Shown here piece after piece: positions 51,348-59,895 of a stretch of DNA of 64,000 nt. Both the position numbers and the translations under genes were made by a program. The notes under the pieces are model-generated. The model had not been told where the DNA came from and ran no database searches. It saw nothing but the letters and a program-made list of their open reading frames with translations. Numbering within the stretch: position 1 is the first letter of the stretch; the number at the start of each line of letters is the position of its first letter. The stretch covers positions 8,234,852-8,298,851 of the forward strand of contig NZ_CP045997.1 of NCBI RefSeq assembly GCF_010233585.1. The letters run 5' to 3'. The DNA is from Spirosoma endbachense. Its GTDB lineage: Bacteria > Bacteroidota > Bacteroidia > Cytophagales > Spirosomataceae.

Positions 51348-52301
51348 ATGAAACATTGGATGCGGGGAGCAATATGTGTTGGGCTAGTGATCATTATTCT
51401 GGGACAGTCTGTACGGGCTCAACCCATGCCACCGACAACCACTATGCCGGGCGCATCCGATCCGCAGGGAATTCGTGAGGGGCGATTTATTGGGGTCTTA
51501 ATCGGAACGGCTGCTTTCTACACCATAACCTTATTGATGCTCCGCAAGCAATGGTACAAGAAAAAGGTGCCATTTCATTCCTTCAATGATAACCGTGAAT
51601 GGCTGCAAATGGACAAAGTTGGCCATGCCGCCACTGCTTATTGCATGAGCCGGGGAGGCTATGAACTGATGCGATGGAGTGGTGTCAATGAGCAGGCCAG
51701 CATTCTGACGGGTGGCTTATTGGCCTTGCTATTCCAGACAACGCTCGAAGTGTACGACGGCCATGCGGAGGGATGGGGATTTTCGAAAGGCGATATGGTG
51801 GCTAACATTGCCGGTACGGCTCTATTCGTAGGGCAGCAATATGGGGCTGGTCAGCAGGTAGTTAGCCTCAAATACGGCTTTCGGAAAACAATTTTTCCAC
51901 CCTACCGCCCGAATGTGCTGGGCCGTACGACTGGTGTGCAGATGCTGAAAGATTATAATGGCCAGCAGTACTGGCTGTCGGTGAATCTGGCGTCGGTGCT
52001 TCCGGTTGGCCCTTCTTTTCCGCGTTGGTTAAACCTGGACTTTGGCTATAGCGGTAGTGGCATGATTGGCGGGCACGACAATCCACCCGTGTTTGATAAG
52101 GATGGAAAGGAGGTCAAATTTGAGCGCTACCGGCAGTTTTTTATTTCACCCGACGCCGATCTGTCACGAATTGGTACGTTTAGCCCGTCATTGCAACGAT
52201 TTATTGGAACAGCGCAATTTTTTAAAATCCCGGCTCCGTCGCTGGAGTTTAATCGAGTCAATGGTCTTCGGTTTCACCCTTTTCTAGTGCCAAAAGAGTA
52301 A
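51348..52301 (+). CDS. DUF2279 family membrane protein
   Basis: The start at 51348 (MKHWMRGAICVGL) gives a signal-peptide or anchor segment (about 6-24, ending VRAQ); the frame runs upstream to 51264 without family support. The 317-residue protein has DUF2279 features: NREWLQMDKVGHAATAYCMSRGGYE, LFQTTLEVYDGHAEGWGFSKGDMVANIAGTALF and VSLKYGF. The conserved DKxGH..A and EVYDGxxxGWGFSxGD blocks are intact. It resembles the YfiM lipoprotein family of E. coli in part. Function unknown; probably envelope-localised. Confidence 0.8.
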   Translation: MKHWMRGAICVGLVIIILGQSVRAQPMPPTTTMPGASDPQGIREGRFIGVLIGTAAFYTITLLMLRKQWYKKKVPFHSFNDNREWLQMDKVGHAATAYCMSRGGYELMRWSGVNEQASILTGGLLALLFQTTLEVYDGHAEGWGFSKGDMVANIAGTALFVGQQYGAGQQVVSLKYGFRKTIFPPYRPNVLGRTTGVQMLKDYNGQQYWLSVNLASVLPVGPSFPRWLNLDFGYSGSGMIGGHDNPPVFDKDGKEVKFERYRQFFISPDADLSRIGTFSPSLQRFIGTAQFFKIPAPSLEFNRVNGLRFHPFLVPKE

Positions 52302-52311
52302 CTAAATAAAC

Positions 52312-52366
52312 AGGGGAAACAGGTAATTATGGCTGGAAAATTAAAGCCTGATTACCTATTTCCCCT
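52312..52366. terminator. Hairpin between convergent DUF2279 and barrel genes
   Basis: Arms 52312-52327 and 52351-52366 match at 15 of 16 positions, with a further GGCT/AGCC pair inside. It is placed between two convergent stops. Confidence 0.7.
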
Positions 52367-52387
52367 AGTACTTATTGACGCCGAAAA

Positions 52388-52975
52388 TTACCGGCGACCA
52401 CCGCCAATGTCGAAGCCGACTTTAATGCCCAGGTAGGCATTTTCACTTGTGATGGTTGTATTGGCTAGTTTGTTGTCTGTAGTTGGCGCTGCGTTGTATT
52501 CAACAGCCGCTACAAAATGACCCGCCTTGATACCTCCCCGGATCATACCTCCAAACTTAGTATCGCTAACGAACACTAAGTCCTGGTTTGTTTGTCCATT
52601 GTTTATAACAACTGTCCCTGCCGAAGCAATACTATAAAGCCCCACGCCTACACCCAGAAATGGCCGGACATTACCTTTCCCAAACAGGTAATTACCGGTC
52701 AATAAATAAGACCCAAAGGCACCTACATCACCTGTTGACGTGTTACCATTCACAACAACGCCACGGGCAACGACAGCCCATTCAAGCCGAAGGCCAAGAT
52801 CAAAATTATCACTTAGACCGTATTTAGGCTCAATCGCAAACAGAACCCCGCCCGATACACCCGAAGCAAGTGGCTTGGCATAGCCTACCGATAGATTTAC
52901 TTTAAACGGCTTATACTCCTGTGCCGACGCTGAGAAACCGGCAAGAATAAATAAAACGAACAAGATGCGTTTCAT
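52388..52975 (-). CDS. Outer-membrane beta-barrel protein
   Basis: The start at 52975 (MKRILFVLFILAG) gives a signal peptide ending SASAQ; the frame extends to 53029. The 195-residue mature region has alternating strands with aromatic ends, typical of an 8-stranded porin-family barrel: VNLSVGYAKPL, LGLRLEWAVVARG, GNYLFGKGNVRPFLGVGVGLY, AYLGIKVGFDIGGG. No conserved substrate site. It is closed by hairpins on both sides. Confidence 0.8.
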   Translation of the reverse strand: MKRILFVLFILAGFSASAQEYKPFKVNLSVGYAKPLASGVSGGVLFAIEPKYGLSDNFDLGLRLEWAVVARGVVVNGNTSTGDVGAFGSYLLTGNYLFGKGNVRPFLGVGVGLYSIASAGTVVINNGQTNQDLVFVSDTKFGGMIRGGIKAGHFVAAVEYNAAPTTDNKLANTTITSENAYLGIKVGFDIGGGRR

Positions 52976-53112
52976 GTGAGTGATATAATGAATAGTGAAA
53001 CTATGATTTATGTGTGTGAACACATGCACGTAACTATTGAACTTAATACACTGTTTGGTTTCGTTCGTATAAAACTATTTTTTACCTGTGGTTAATGATG
53101 GGTTTAATTACG

Positions 53113-53144
53113 CAAATAGCCAGACTATCCAGCCTGGCTATTTG
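53113..53144. terminator. Hairpin after the HtrA-like gene
   Basis: Arms 53113-53123 and 53134-53144 form a perfect 11-bp stem with a 10-nt loop, 24 bp past the protease stop on the minus strand. Confidence 0.65.
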
Positions 53145-53168
53145 TATATTGTATTGACGATTAGTTAC

Positions 53169-54215
53169 TTATTTCATTTCGCCGGGTATGACCATAATGC
53201 CTTTCTGACGATTTTTACGAAGAATGGTTAACTGAATCCGACGCCCGATCGTATCATCGGTTAGCAGCCGATGCAGATCATCGACGGTAGCAACGGGCAG
53301 CCCGTTGAAGCCGACAATAATATCCCCCTGCAACAACTCTCCATTACCGGCTACGCCATCGGGCTCCACACTCGATACCATTACGCCCGTTTTGGTGGTA
53401 AGCTGATTATATTGCTTGATTCGTTCAGTCAGGTTGATAAGTTGTCCGGCGATGCCCAGATAACCGCGCCTAACCCGGCCTTCCATGATCAGTTTACCCG
53501 CTACAAGTGCCGCTAAATTCGATGAAACGGCAAAACAGATACCCTGGGCAGGCAAAATAACAGCTGTGTTGACGCCAATAACATCACCCTGTGAGTTGAC
53601 CAATGGACCACCCGAATTGCCGGGGTTCAGGGCTGCATCCGTTTGAATAACGTCATCGATGAGCCGACCCGACTCCGAACGCAGGGTTCGTCCTAAGGCG
53701 CTCACTACGCCAGCTGTCAGTGAATACTGAAAGCCATAGGGATTACCCACTGCAATGGCAATCTGACCGACCTGCACTTGCTTTGAATCGGCAAAACGAA
53801 TTGCCTTCAAACCATCGGTATAGATTTTAATAACGGCAATATCAGTAGCTGGGTCGCGGCCAATCAGGGTAGCTTCGAGTTCGCGGCCGTCTGATAAAGC
53901 AACTTCGAGTTTACTGGCTCCAGCAACAACATGATTGTTGGTGATGATATAGCCATCGGTCGAGATAATAAAGCCAGATCCTGTGCCGCCGTCGTTATTG
54001 TCGGGCCTTGACTGGCCGGGCTTACGTCCTTGTGCGTTAGATTGACTATTTCCCGAATTACGTCCACTTACTTTAATCTGTACAACAGATGGACTTACTT
54101 TTTTAGCTACATTTACGACCGTGTTTGAGTACGCATCCAGTAAGATCTGATCTTGTTCAGGATTTACACCTGGTTGCGAAATCGTATCGGCAAATGCCAC
54201 AAATTGCGTATTCAT
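53169..54215 (-). CDS. HtrA/DegP-type trypsin-like serine protease without signal peptide
   Basis: A 348-residue serine protease with one PDZ domain. The triad is His95 (NNHVVAG), Asp125 (DPATDIAV) and Ser201 (NPGNSGGP), with the substrate-binding loop after it. The PDZ domain (about 255-345) ends IMVIPGEMK. The N-terminus (MNTQFVAFADTISQPGVNPEQ) has no hydrophobic segment, unlike periplasmic HtrA. It is therefore either cytoplasmic or a start elsewhere is missed; no upstream in-frame signal peptide is visible. A low-complexity Asn/Ser/Gly stretch (about 50-76) links the N-terminus to the protease. Confidence 0.85.
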   Translation of the reverse strand: MNTQFVAFADTISQPGVNPEQDQILLDAYSNTVVNVAKKVSPSVVQIKVSGRNSGNSQSNAQGRKPGQSRPDNNDGGTGSGFIISTDGYIITNNHVVAGASKLEVALSDGRELEATLIGRDPATDIAVIKIYTDGLKAIRFADSKQVQVGQIAIAVGNPYGFQYSLTAGVVSALGRTLRSESGRLIDDVIQTDAALNPGNSGGPLVNSQGDVIGVNTAVILPAQGICFAVSSNLAALVAGKLIMEGRVRRGYLGIAGQLINLTERIKQYNQLTTKTGVMVSSVEPDGVAGNGELLQGDIIVGFNGLPVATVDDLHRLLTDDTIGRRIQLTILRKNRQKGIMVIPGEMK

Positions 54216-54310
54216 ACGATTTTGGTTTACATGACGATTGGAGTACCCTCATGATCTGTTCCAGTATAAATTCATCATGTATTATTGGGAAATAATCCGC
54301 CACTTTGTCA

Positions 54311-54338
54311 TTTGAATTATTTTTGAACCGTATATTTG
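54311..54338 (+). promoter_or_regulatory. Promoter of the 58-residue protein gene
   Basis: TTTG at 54311-54314, 16 bp, then TATATTTG at 54331-54338, a full match to TAnnTTTG. The leader to ATG 54406 is about 65 nt. Confidence 0.55.
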
Positions 54339-54405
54339 TTACTTAATGCTATCAATCCAGTCTTAGTGTAGATAAAGTTGAAAGCTGGAGCGGACAATTT
54401 GACGT

Positions 54406-54582
54406 ATGACTTTTGAGGAATACCTTATTCAGAAGAAAATTAATGGTGATCTGTTCCATCAGATGGAACCTGTGAGATACCTGGAATGGAAGACTGAATT
54501 TGAACAAATACATCCCGATAGTTTTACCGTTCAGAAAAAATTTCTGTTAAACGATACCCGAAGAAAGTATCTTGTTCGTTGA
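54406..54582 (+). CDS. Small conserved protein of 58 residues
   Basis: Too short for most callers. The ATG at 54406 opens MTFEEYLIQKKINGDLF, then EWKTEFEQIHPDSFTVQKKF and RRKYLVR; I recall a similar protein (FEEYL..KKI, HPNSFT.QK.F, IRRKY) in many Bacteroidota. It is helical, without signal peptide or Cys. A promoter of full consensus precedes it, and the DUF4332 gene follows 62 bp later. Function unknown. Confidence 0.65.
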   Translation: MTFEEYLIQKKINGDLFHQMEPVRYLEWKTEFEQIHPDSFTVQKKFLLNDTRRKYLVR

Positions 54583-54644
54583 TAATGTATAAGCAGGCTG
54601 AAGGTCAACCTGCAACTAAATCATAAACCTACCTCTTATTTGTT

Positions 54645-55052
54645 ATGAGCATTACGTTAGGAGAACTTCGTGGCACTACAGACGCTATGGTATATGCCCT
54701 GAAAGGGCAGGGCCTGGGCGATAGTGACGCTCTACTTGAAGCAACCAAAACCCCACAGGACCGTAAGGCTTTAGCGTCAGCCACGGGTATTGATCAATCT
54801 CTTCTGCTTGACCTGGCGAACCGGGCTGATCTGGCTCGCGTCAAGGGAATTGGCCGGGTTTATAGTGATCTAATGGAAGAAGCTGGTGTTGATACCGTTG
54901 TCGAACTGGCTCAACGTTCGGCGGTAAACCTGCACGCTAAATTGATCGAAATTAATAGCAAAAGACAGTTCACCCAACGTCCACCATCGGTCGAGCAGGT
55001 TACTGATTTTGTGGAACAGGCAAAAAGTTTGCCCAGAATGCTTGAATATTAA
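54645..55052 (+). CDS. DUF4332 family protein
   Basis: A 135-residue soluble protein with a helix-hairpin-helix-like region (LARVKGIGRVYSDLMEEAGVDTVVELAQR, about 63-91), a fold used in non-sequence-specific DNA binding. The central repeat-like SATGIDQSLLLDLANRADL is typical of DUF4332. No enzymatic motif. Role unknown; a DNA-linked function is an inference. It ends before a hairpin shared with cdaA. Confidence 0.8.
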   Translation: MSITLGELRGTTDAMVYALKGQGLGDSDALLEATKTPQDRKALASATGIDQSLLLDLANRADLARVKGIGRVYSDLMEEAGVDTVVELAQRSAVNLHAKLIEINSKRQFTQRPPSVEQVTDFVEQAKSLPRMLEY

Positions 55053-55090
55053 AATCTGGCTGTGAAGCTAATTGACGTTAACTCGGATTG

Positions 55091-55150
55091 TAAAAGGTAA
55101 AGGGGGCGTAAATCGTGTTTAATCGACCGCTACGCCCCCTTCATCTTTTA
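55091..55150. terminator. Bidirectional hairpin between DUF4332 and cdaA
   Basis: Arms 55091-55110 and 55131-55150 match at 18 of 20 positions (inner 10 bp perfect). The right arm overlaps the cdaA stop. Confidence 0.7.
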
Positions 55151-55966
55151 TAGCTGGGTCTCTTTTCTGCCCGGCTCGCGCAGGTAGCGATTTAGCCTGT
55201 CGTCGAGTTCCGACAGGGACAGATTGGTAAACAATTCACCGTTCAAGGCAAGTGTCATTCGACCGCTTTCTTCCGAAACAGCAATAATTGCTGCATCGGT
55301 GGCTTCACTCATTCCTAAAGCCGCCCGGTGGCGAAAGCCTAATGAAGATGGCAATTCGTCATCATCGGAGACGGGCAGAATGCAGCGGGCAGATTGAATC
55401 CGCCCATCGCTGATAATGACAGCGCCATCGTGCAGTGGGCTATATTGGCTGAAAATGGCCAGTAACAACGGTTTTGACACCTCGGCATCGATCAATTCGC
55501 CCGACTGGGAAAATTTTTCCAGATCATCATTTTTGCGAATAACGATCAGTCCACCCGAAAACTCAGCGCTGAGCGTCTTGCAGGCATCCAGAATGGGGCG
55601 GAGCGACGTCGTTGGCTCTGGCACGTTCGGCTGTCGTAGTAGCCAGCGTCGTAACCATCGGCTGTTGGCGACGTTGGTAGACTTACCGATGAGTAACAGA
55701 AATCGGCGAATTTCCTGTTGAAAGATAATAATCAACGCCAAAGCGCCCACACTGATAAAATATTCCAGTATAGTAGTCAACAGGTTTAGCCCAAATGCTT
55801 TAACGAGAAGGTAAGCGAGGTAAACCAGAAGATAGCCTACGAATACCCGACTGGCAACGCTGCCACGAACGAGGTTATAAATCTGGTAGATAAGTAGGGC
55901 AACTAGTACGATATCGAGCAAGTCGAGCCAGCCGACATCCAGAAAGCCTAAGTGCAAGGCCAGCAT
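55148..55966 (-). CDS. cdaA: Diadenylate cyclase CdaA (c-di-AMP synthase)
   Basis: Condenses two ATP into cyclic di-AMP, a second messenger for potassium and cell-wall homeostasis. The 272 residues begin with three membrane spans (about 13-31, 40-57, 62-82), then a DAC domain from about 115. The catalytic HDGAVI block (DGA at 180-182) and RHR (212-214, in LGFRHRAALG) are present; the usual GTRHRAA is here GFRHRAA. CdaA is the predominant cyclase in Bacteroidota. No glmM or phosphodiesterase gene is adjacent; the GlmM-type gene of this window is 20 kb away. Confidence 0.95.
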   Translation of the reverse strand: MLALHLGFLDVGWLDLLDIVLVALLIYQIYNLVRGSVASRVFVGYLLVYLAYLLVKAFGLNLLTTILEYFISVGALALIIIFQQEIRRFLLLIGKSTNVANSRWLRRWLLRQPNVPEPTTSLRPILDACKTLSAEFSGGLIVIRKNDDLEKFSQSGELIDAEVSKPLLLAIFSQYSPLHDGAVIISDGRIQSARCILPVSDDDELPSSLGFRHRAALGMSEATDAAIIAVSEESGRMTLALNGELFTNLSLSELDDRLNRYLREPGRKETQL

Positions 55967-56047
55967 GTATGAACAGGTAATGGTTTGGGCCTAAATATAG
56001 TCAGATTCTTGCGCTTTGTTTACTCAAGACCTGCCAAACAATTTTTT

Positions 56048-56102
56048 CATTCGGTGTTGCCTAGACTATTTATTCAGGATATAGCCTAGGCAACACCGAA
56101 TG
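56048..56102. terminator. Hairpin after the RNase Z gene
   Basis: Arms 56048-56064 and 56086-56102 are a perfect 17-bp inverted repeat extended by CTAT/ATAG inside, two bases from the RNase Z stop. Confidence 0.75.
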
Positions 56103-56104
56103 GT

Positions 56105-57097
56105 TTAGTCTGAATTTCCCCAGTTTTCGATCGAAATAGTTTCGCCTTCTACGGCTATATAGGTTTCCGGGAAAATAGTCCTGGCTTCATTCACGAACGG
56201 ATCATATTGCTTGTAACGGGACGAAAAATGCCCGATTAACAAGCGGCCGACGCCAGCTTTAGCCGCAATTGTAGCCGCCTGTTTAGCCGTAGAATGATAG
56301 ACTTCGGCTGCACGCTGAGCATTATCTTCCAGAAAAGTAGCTTCGTGATAGAGCAAATCGACACCCTGCAATTGAGTCACAAGTGATTCAATATAACGCG
56401 TATCGGAGCAAAAAGCATAGGAGCGGGCACGCAGCCCTGGTGTGGTAACATCATCGGCTGCGTGAATAATCTGGCCTTCATCAGTCAAAATATCGCGGCC
56501 TTCCTTAAGCTGTTTCAGGAAATGAATCGGAATATCATCGGGTAGCCGCTCACGAATGAGCTTTCTCGGATGCGTTTTTTCCCGAAACAAATAGCCGGAG
56601 CAGTCGATTCGATGCTGAAGCGGAATCGACTCCACGGTCAATTGCGGGTGATCGAGCAGAAGGGTAGGCGTGTTCGGATCAACAGCTTGAAAATGGATAC
56701 GATAACCCAATCGCGAATCGGAAACACGGAAGATGGTTGTCAGCACCTCATCTAAACCACGGGGCCCGAATAAGTACAGATCTTCGGTTCGTCCGGCCAG
56801 ATTTAGGGTTGAGAGGAGTGGTGGTAATCCAAAGTAATGGTCGCCGTGGAGGTGAGAAATAAAGATGTACCGGAGCCGACTCGGTCGTATTTTCTGCTCA
56901 ATAAGTCGGAGTTGCGTTCCTTCGCCACAGTCAATCAGCATGTAATCATTCCCGGCGGTAAGCAACTGCGCTGTCGGATGAAACCGTAGCGTAGGTGTAG
57001 CCGAACCAGCGCCTAATACCGTAAGTGTAAATACCGGATTAGCTGGTCGGTGATGTTGTTCATGCTCTTTGTCGGTGATGGTGCCTTTACTCGGCAT
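56105..57097 (-). CDS. rnz: Ribonuclease Z
   Basis: A metallo-beta-lactamase-fold tRNA 3'-processing nuclease. Core motifs are GAGSATPT, the zinc motif SHLHGDH, the His in LQHRIDCSGYLF, the later Asp in SDTRY and the HFSSRY box. The start is uncertain: Met at 57097 overlaps the upstream STAS gene by only 11 bp, while 57130 (overlap 44 bp) and 57166 (overlap 80 bp) are also in frame. The N-terminus before FTLTVLGAG is variable. It is translated after the STAS protein, probably coupled. Confidence 0.88.
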   Translation of the reverse strand: MPSKGTITDKEHEQHHRPANPVFTLTVLGAGSATPTLRFHPTAQLLTAGNDYMLIDCGEGTQLRLIEQKIRPSRLRYIFISHLHGDHYFGLPPLLSTLNLAGRTEDLYLFGPRGLDEVLTTIFRVSDSRLGYRIHFQAVDPNTPTLLLDHPQLTVESIPLQHRIDCSGYLFREKTHPRKLIRERLPDDIPIHFLKQLKEGRDILTDEGQIIHAADDVTTPGLRARSYAFCSDTRYIESLVTQLQGVDLLYHEATFLEDNAQRAAEVYHSTAKQAATIAAKAGVGRLLIGHFSSRYKQYDPFVNEARTIFPETYIAVEGETISIENWGNSD

Positions 57098-57503
57098 CCC
57101 GGCTGATGCTTCCCCCTGCGTCGTACTCATCGTCATCCTCACTGCGAAAATCGTTCTCCAATTCATTCATGAACACGGCATCAACGGCTTCTTCTACGGT
57201 TGGTAAAATAGTAAGATCGCTGATGTTAGCCTTGTCCAGAAACTCTATTAATTCATCATTCTTTGTAACTAACACCAATAAGCCCAGTTCGTTGGAACAT
57301 TGGCGATTTATTTTACGAATGATTGTGATACCTGCCTGATCTACAGCCTGTACGGGCGCTATATCAACAATGATATTACTATAACCCGACCGGAATAAGG
57401 TACGGCTGAGGGTTTCAAAATCGGTAGGAATATCGCCACCGAACTCACTATCAGCCAATCGAATCAGGGCATATTGTTCGTTTCTTTCAATGGTGTAATT
57501 CAT
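57087..57503 (-). CDS. STAS-domain protein without the phosphorylatable Ser
   Basis: A 138-residue anti-sigma-antagonist-like STAS domain (about 1-105), with an acidic C-terminal tail (SEDDDEYDAGG). In the family the loop reads D-S-S-G with the second Ser phosphorylated; here it is VDQAGIT (about 54-60), so the phospho-acceptor is replaced. It may therefore be constitutively active or a scaffold. No serine kinase or sigma factor is adjacent. Its C-terminal codons overlap the RNase Z start. Confidence 0.75.
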   Translation of the reverse strand: MNYTIERNEQYALIRLADSEFGGDIPTDFETLSRTLFRSGYSNIIVDIAPVQAVDQAGITIIRKINRQCSNELGLLVLVTKNDELIEFLDKANISDLTILPTVEEAVDAVFMNELENDFRSEDDDEYDAGGSISRDAE

Positions 57504-57638
57504 GAAGATTGCTGGTTTCAGGTTCTTGGATTTCTATTGAGAAGATTTTTAAACAAGTTAGACGACATTCCACTAAAAATAGATACAACAGGGCAGAAAG
57601 GTACTCTGAAAGGACACGTATTAAGCCACGTTGATCGC

Positions 57639-58580
57639 TCAAACGGCCAGTGATTTACCGACATTGGCTTCAATTCGCAGCTGTGGGTCAGTGGCTGGAT
57701 CGGCGGGCTGAAAAGATTGCCCGGTTACGGTTTCGAACAGTTCGATGTAGCGGGCGGAGATTTGCTGGACCCACTCATCAGACATTGCTGGCACAACTTG
57801 CCCGGTTTTACCCTGAAATCCGTTGGCAATAAGCCATTCCCGAACAAATTCTTTAGAAAGTTGCTTCTGGGGCTGATTGGCCTGAAGATTCGTATCGTAT
57901 GTATCGGCGTAAAAATAACGGGATGAGTCGGGTGTATGAACCTCGTCGATGAGGTAAACTTTTCCGTCAATGGAGCCAAATTCATATTTGGTATCCACCA
58001 GGATCAGGCCACGTTCAGCCGCCATTGCCGTGCCTCGGCTAAAAAGAGCCAGTGCGTAGTTTTCCAATTGAACATACTCTTCTTCCCTGACAATACCCTG
58101 GCTAAGAATTTCCTCCCGGCTGATGTCTTCATCGTGACCTTCGTGAGCCTTGGTCGAAGGAGTGATAATTGGTTGAGGAAGGCGATCGTTCTCCCGAAGC
58201 CCTTCTGGTAAGGCAACGCCACAAAGAGTCCGATGCCCATCGCGGTACTGCCGCCAGGCATGTCCTGCCAGATAACCGCGTACAACCATTTCGACCGCGT
58301 AGGGTTCGCATTTCAGCCCGACACTCACGTTTGGATCAGGCGTATCGAGGAGCCAGTTCGGCACGATATCAGCGGTTGCCCGTAGAAAGTAAGCCGCCGT
58401 CTGATTAAGTACCTGTCCTTTGTAGGGAATTGGCCGGGGTAATACCACGTCAAAGGCCGAAATCCGGTCGGAGGCAATCATGATTAATTTGTCGGGGAAT
58501 GAATAGACATCCCGCACTTTGCCACGATAAAACCCCGTTTGGCCGGGGAACTGAAAATTAGTTTCCTGAATAGCGTTCAT
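57639..58580 (-). CDS. purC: Phosphoribosylaminoimidazole-succinocarboxamide synthase (SAICAR synthetase)
   Basis: Condenses CAIR with aspartate in purine synthesis. At 313 residues it is of the longer type (Saccharomyces-like) that some bacteria use. Key blocks: [67 protein letters not shown] and [11 protein letters not shown]. No other pur gene is adjacent; guaA, the last step of GMP synthesis, is distant. An imperfect inverted repeat lies just before the start. Confidence 0.96.
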   Translation of the reverse strand: MNAIQETNFQFPGQTGFYRGKVRDVYSFPDKLIMIASDRISAFDVVLPRPIPYKGQVLNQTAAYFLRATADIVPNWLLDTPDPNVSVGLKCEPYAVEMVVRGYLAGHAWRQYRDGHRTLCGVALPEGLRENDRLPQPIITPSTKAHEGHDEDISREEILSQGIVREEEYVQLENYALALFSRGTAMAAERGLILVDTKYEFGSIDGKVYLIDEVHTPDSSRYFYADTYDTNLQANQPQKQLSKEFVREWLIANGFQGKTGQVVPAMSDEWVQQISARYIELFETVTGQSFQPADPATDPQLRIEANVGKSLAV

Positions 58581-58648
58581 TTATCTTAGGTTATAGTTTT
58601 TGGTTCGTTTTTAGCGCTCAAGAAGGATAAACGATGAGCCAAAAACCA

Positions 58649-59824
58649 TTATAATTTTTCCAGCACAATGGCTGAAGCACCGCCACCGCCATTGCAGATT
58701 CCAGCGACCCCGTATCGACCACTGTTTTGCTGAAGTACGTTTGTTAACGTTGTTACAATTCGTGCTCCCGATGCACCCAACGGATGACCGATGGATACGG
58801 CACCACCAAAGACGTTCAATTTCTCCTGCGGGACGTGTAGGATCTCACTAAATGCCAATGGAACCACGGCAAATGCTTCGTTGACTTCAAAATAATCAAT
58901 GTCATCAATTTTTAGATCAGCACGTTCAAGGGCAAGCGGTACCGCTTTGGTTGGAGCCGTTGTGAACCATTGCGGCTCTTGCTCTGCATCGGCATAAGCC
59001 AGAATTCGGGCTAGTGGTTTTAACCCCAATTCGTCGGCTTTCCGGCGGCTCATGATCACTAAAGCCGAAGCTCCATCGCTGATCGGCGACGAACTAGCGG
59101 CAGTTACCGTACCATTTGGCCTAAAAGCAGGTTTCAGGGTTGGAATTTTGTCGTAATTGACGTTTGTATATTCCTCATCGTTCTGAACGGTCACCGTGCT
59201 TTTGCGACCAGCCACCTCTATTGGAACGATCTCGGCACCAAACCGACCACTCACTGTACTGGTTTCGGACCTGCGGTATGACTGCACCGTGAATGCATCC
59301 TGAGATTCCCGATTGATGGCATATTTTTCGGCGGTCTGATCGGCAAATACACCCATAGCACACTGATCATAGGCATCGACCAACCCATCGCGGGCTAGGC
59401 CGTCTACCAGTTCAGCGTTACCGTATTTATAGCCAAAACGGGCTTTAGGAACATAATAGGGCGCATTGGACATACTCTCCATACCACCGGCAATGACTAT
59501 ATCGGCTTGCCCCAGCTGAATAGTCTGTGCGGCCATCATAATCGCTTTCGTCCCTGACGCACATACCTTATTAATGGTTGTACATGGAATATTGGCTGGT
59601 AAACCTGCTTTCATGGCCGCCTGTTTAGCGGGTGCCTGACCGACGTTTGCTGAAACCACATTACCCATATAAACTTCCTGCACCTGACTGGCCGAAACAC
59701 CAGCGCGGGTCAATGCACCCCGGATGGCAGTCGCCCCCAAATCTATTGCAGATAAGGTTGCCAAAACACCTCCGAACGAGCCAATTGGTGTTCGTACCGC
59801 TGAAATAATGACGACTTCATTCAT
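58649..59824 (-). CDS. Acetyl-CoA C-acetyltransferase (thiolase)
   Basis: A thiolase of 391 residues with Cys88 in NKVCASG (nucleophile), His347 in [10 protein letters not shown] and Cys377 in [10 protein letters not shown] (acid-base). It could act in acetyl-CoA condensation or the last step of fatty-acid or branched-chain oxidation; substrate preference cannot be seen. No beta-oxidation neighbours are in this locus. It runs in the direction of purC, 68 bp apart. Confidence 0.95.
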   Translation of the reverse strand: MNEVVIISAVRTPIGSFGGVLATLSAIDLGATAIRGALTRAGVSASQVQEVYMGNVVSANVGQAPAKQAAMKAGLPANIPCTTINKVCASGTKAIMMAAQTIQLGQADIVIAGGMESMSNAPYYVPKARFGYKYGNAELVDGLARDGLVDAYDQCAMGVFADQTAEKYAINRESQDAFTVQSYRRSETSTVSGRFGAEIVPIEVAGRKSTVTVQNDEEYTNVNYDKIPTLKPAFRPNGTVTAASSSPISDGASALVIMSRRKADELGLKPLARILAYADAEQEPQWFTTAPTKAVPLALERADLKIDDIDYFEVNEAFAVVPLAFSEILHVPQEKLNVFGGAVSIGHPLGASGARIVTTLTNVLQQNSGRYGVAGICNGGGGASAIVLEKL

Positions 59825-59895
59825 AGTTACCTGTTGTTAATCAATGTTGACGGTGGATTGAGACAGCCCTGATAATGATCTAAATAATAATTACT

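Noticed and set aside
58591..58651. Inverted repeat between the thiolase and purC genes as another long hairpin
   Set aside because: Arms pair only with several bulges, so it is not counted with the clear stems.
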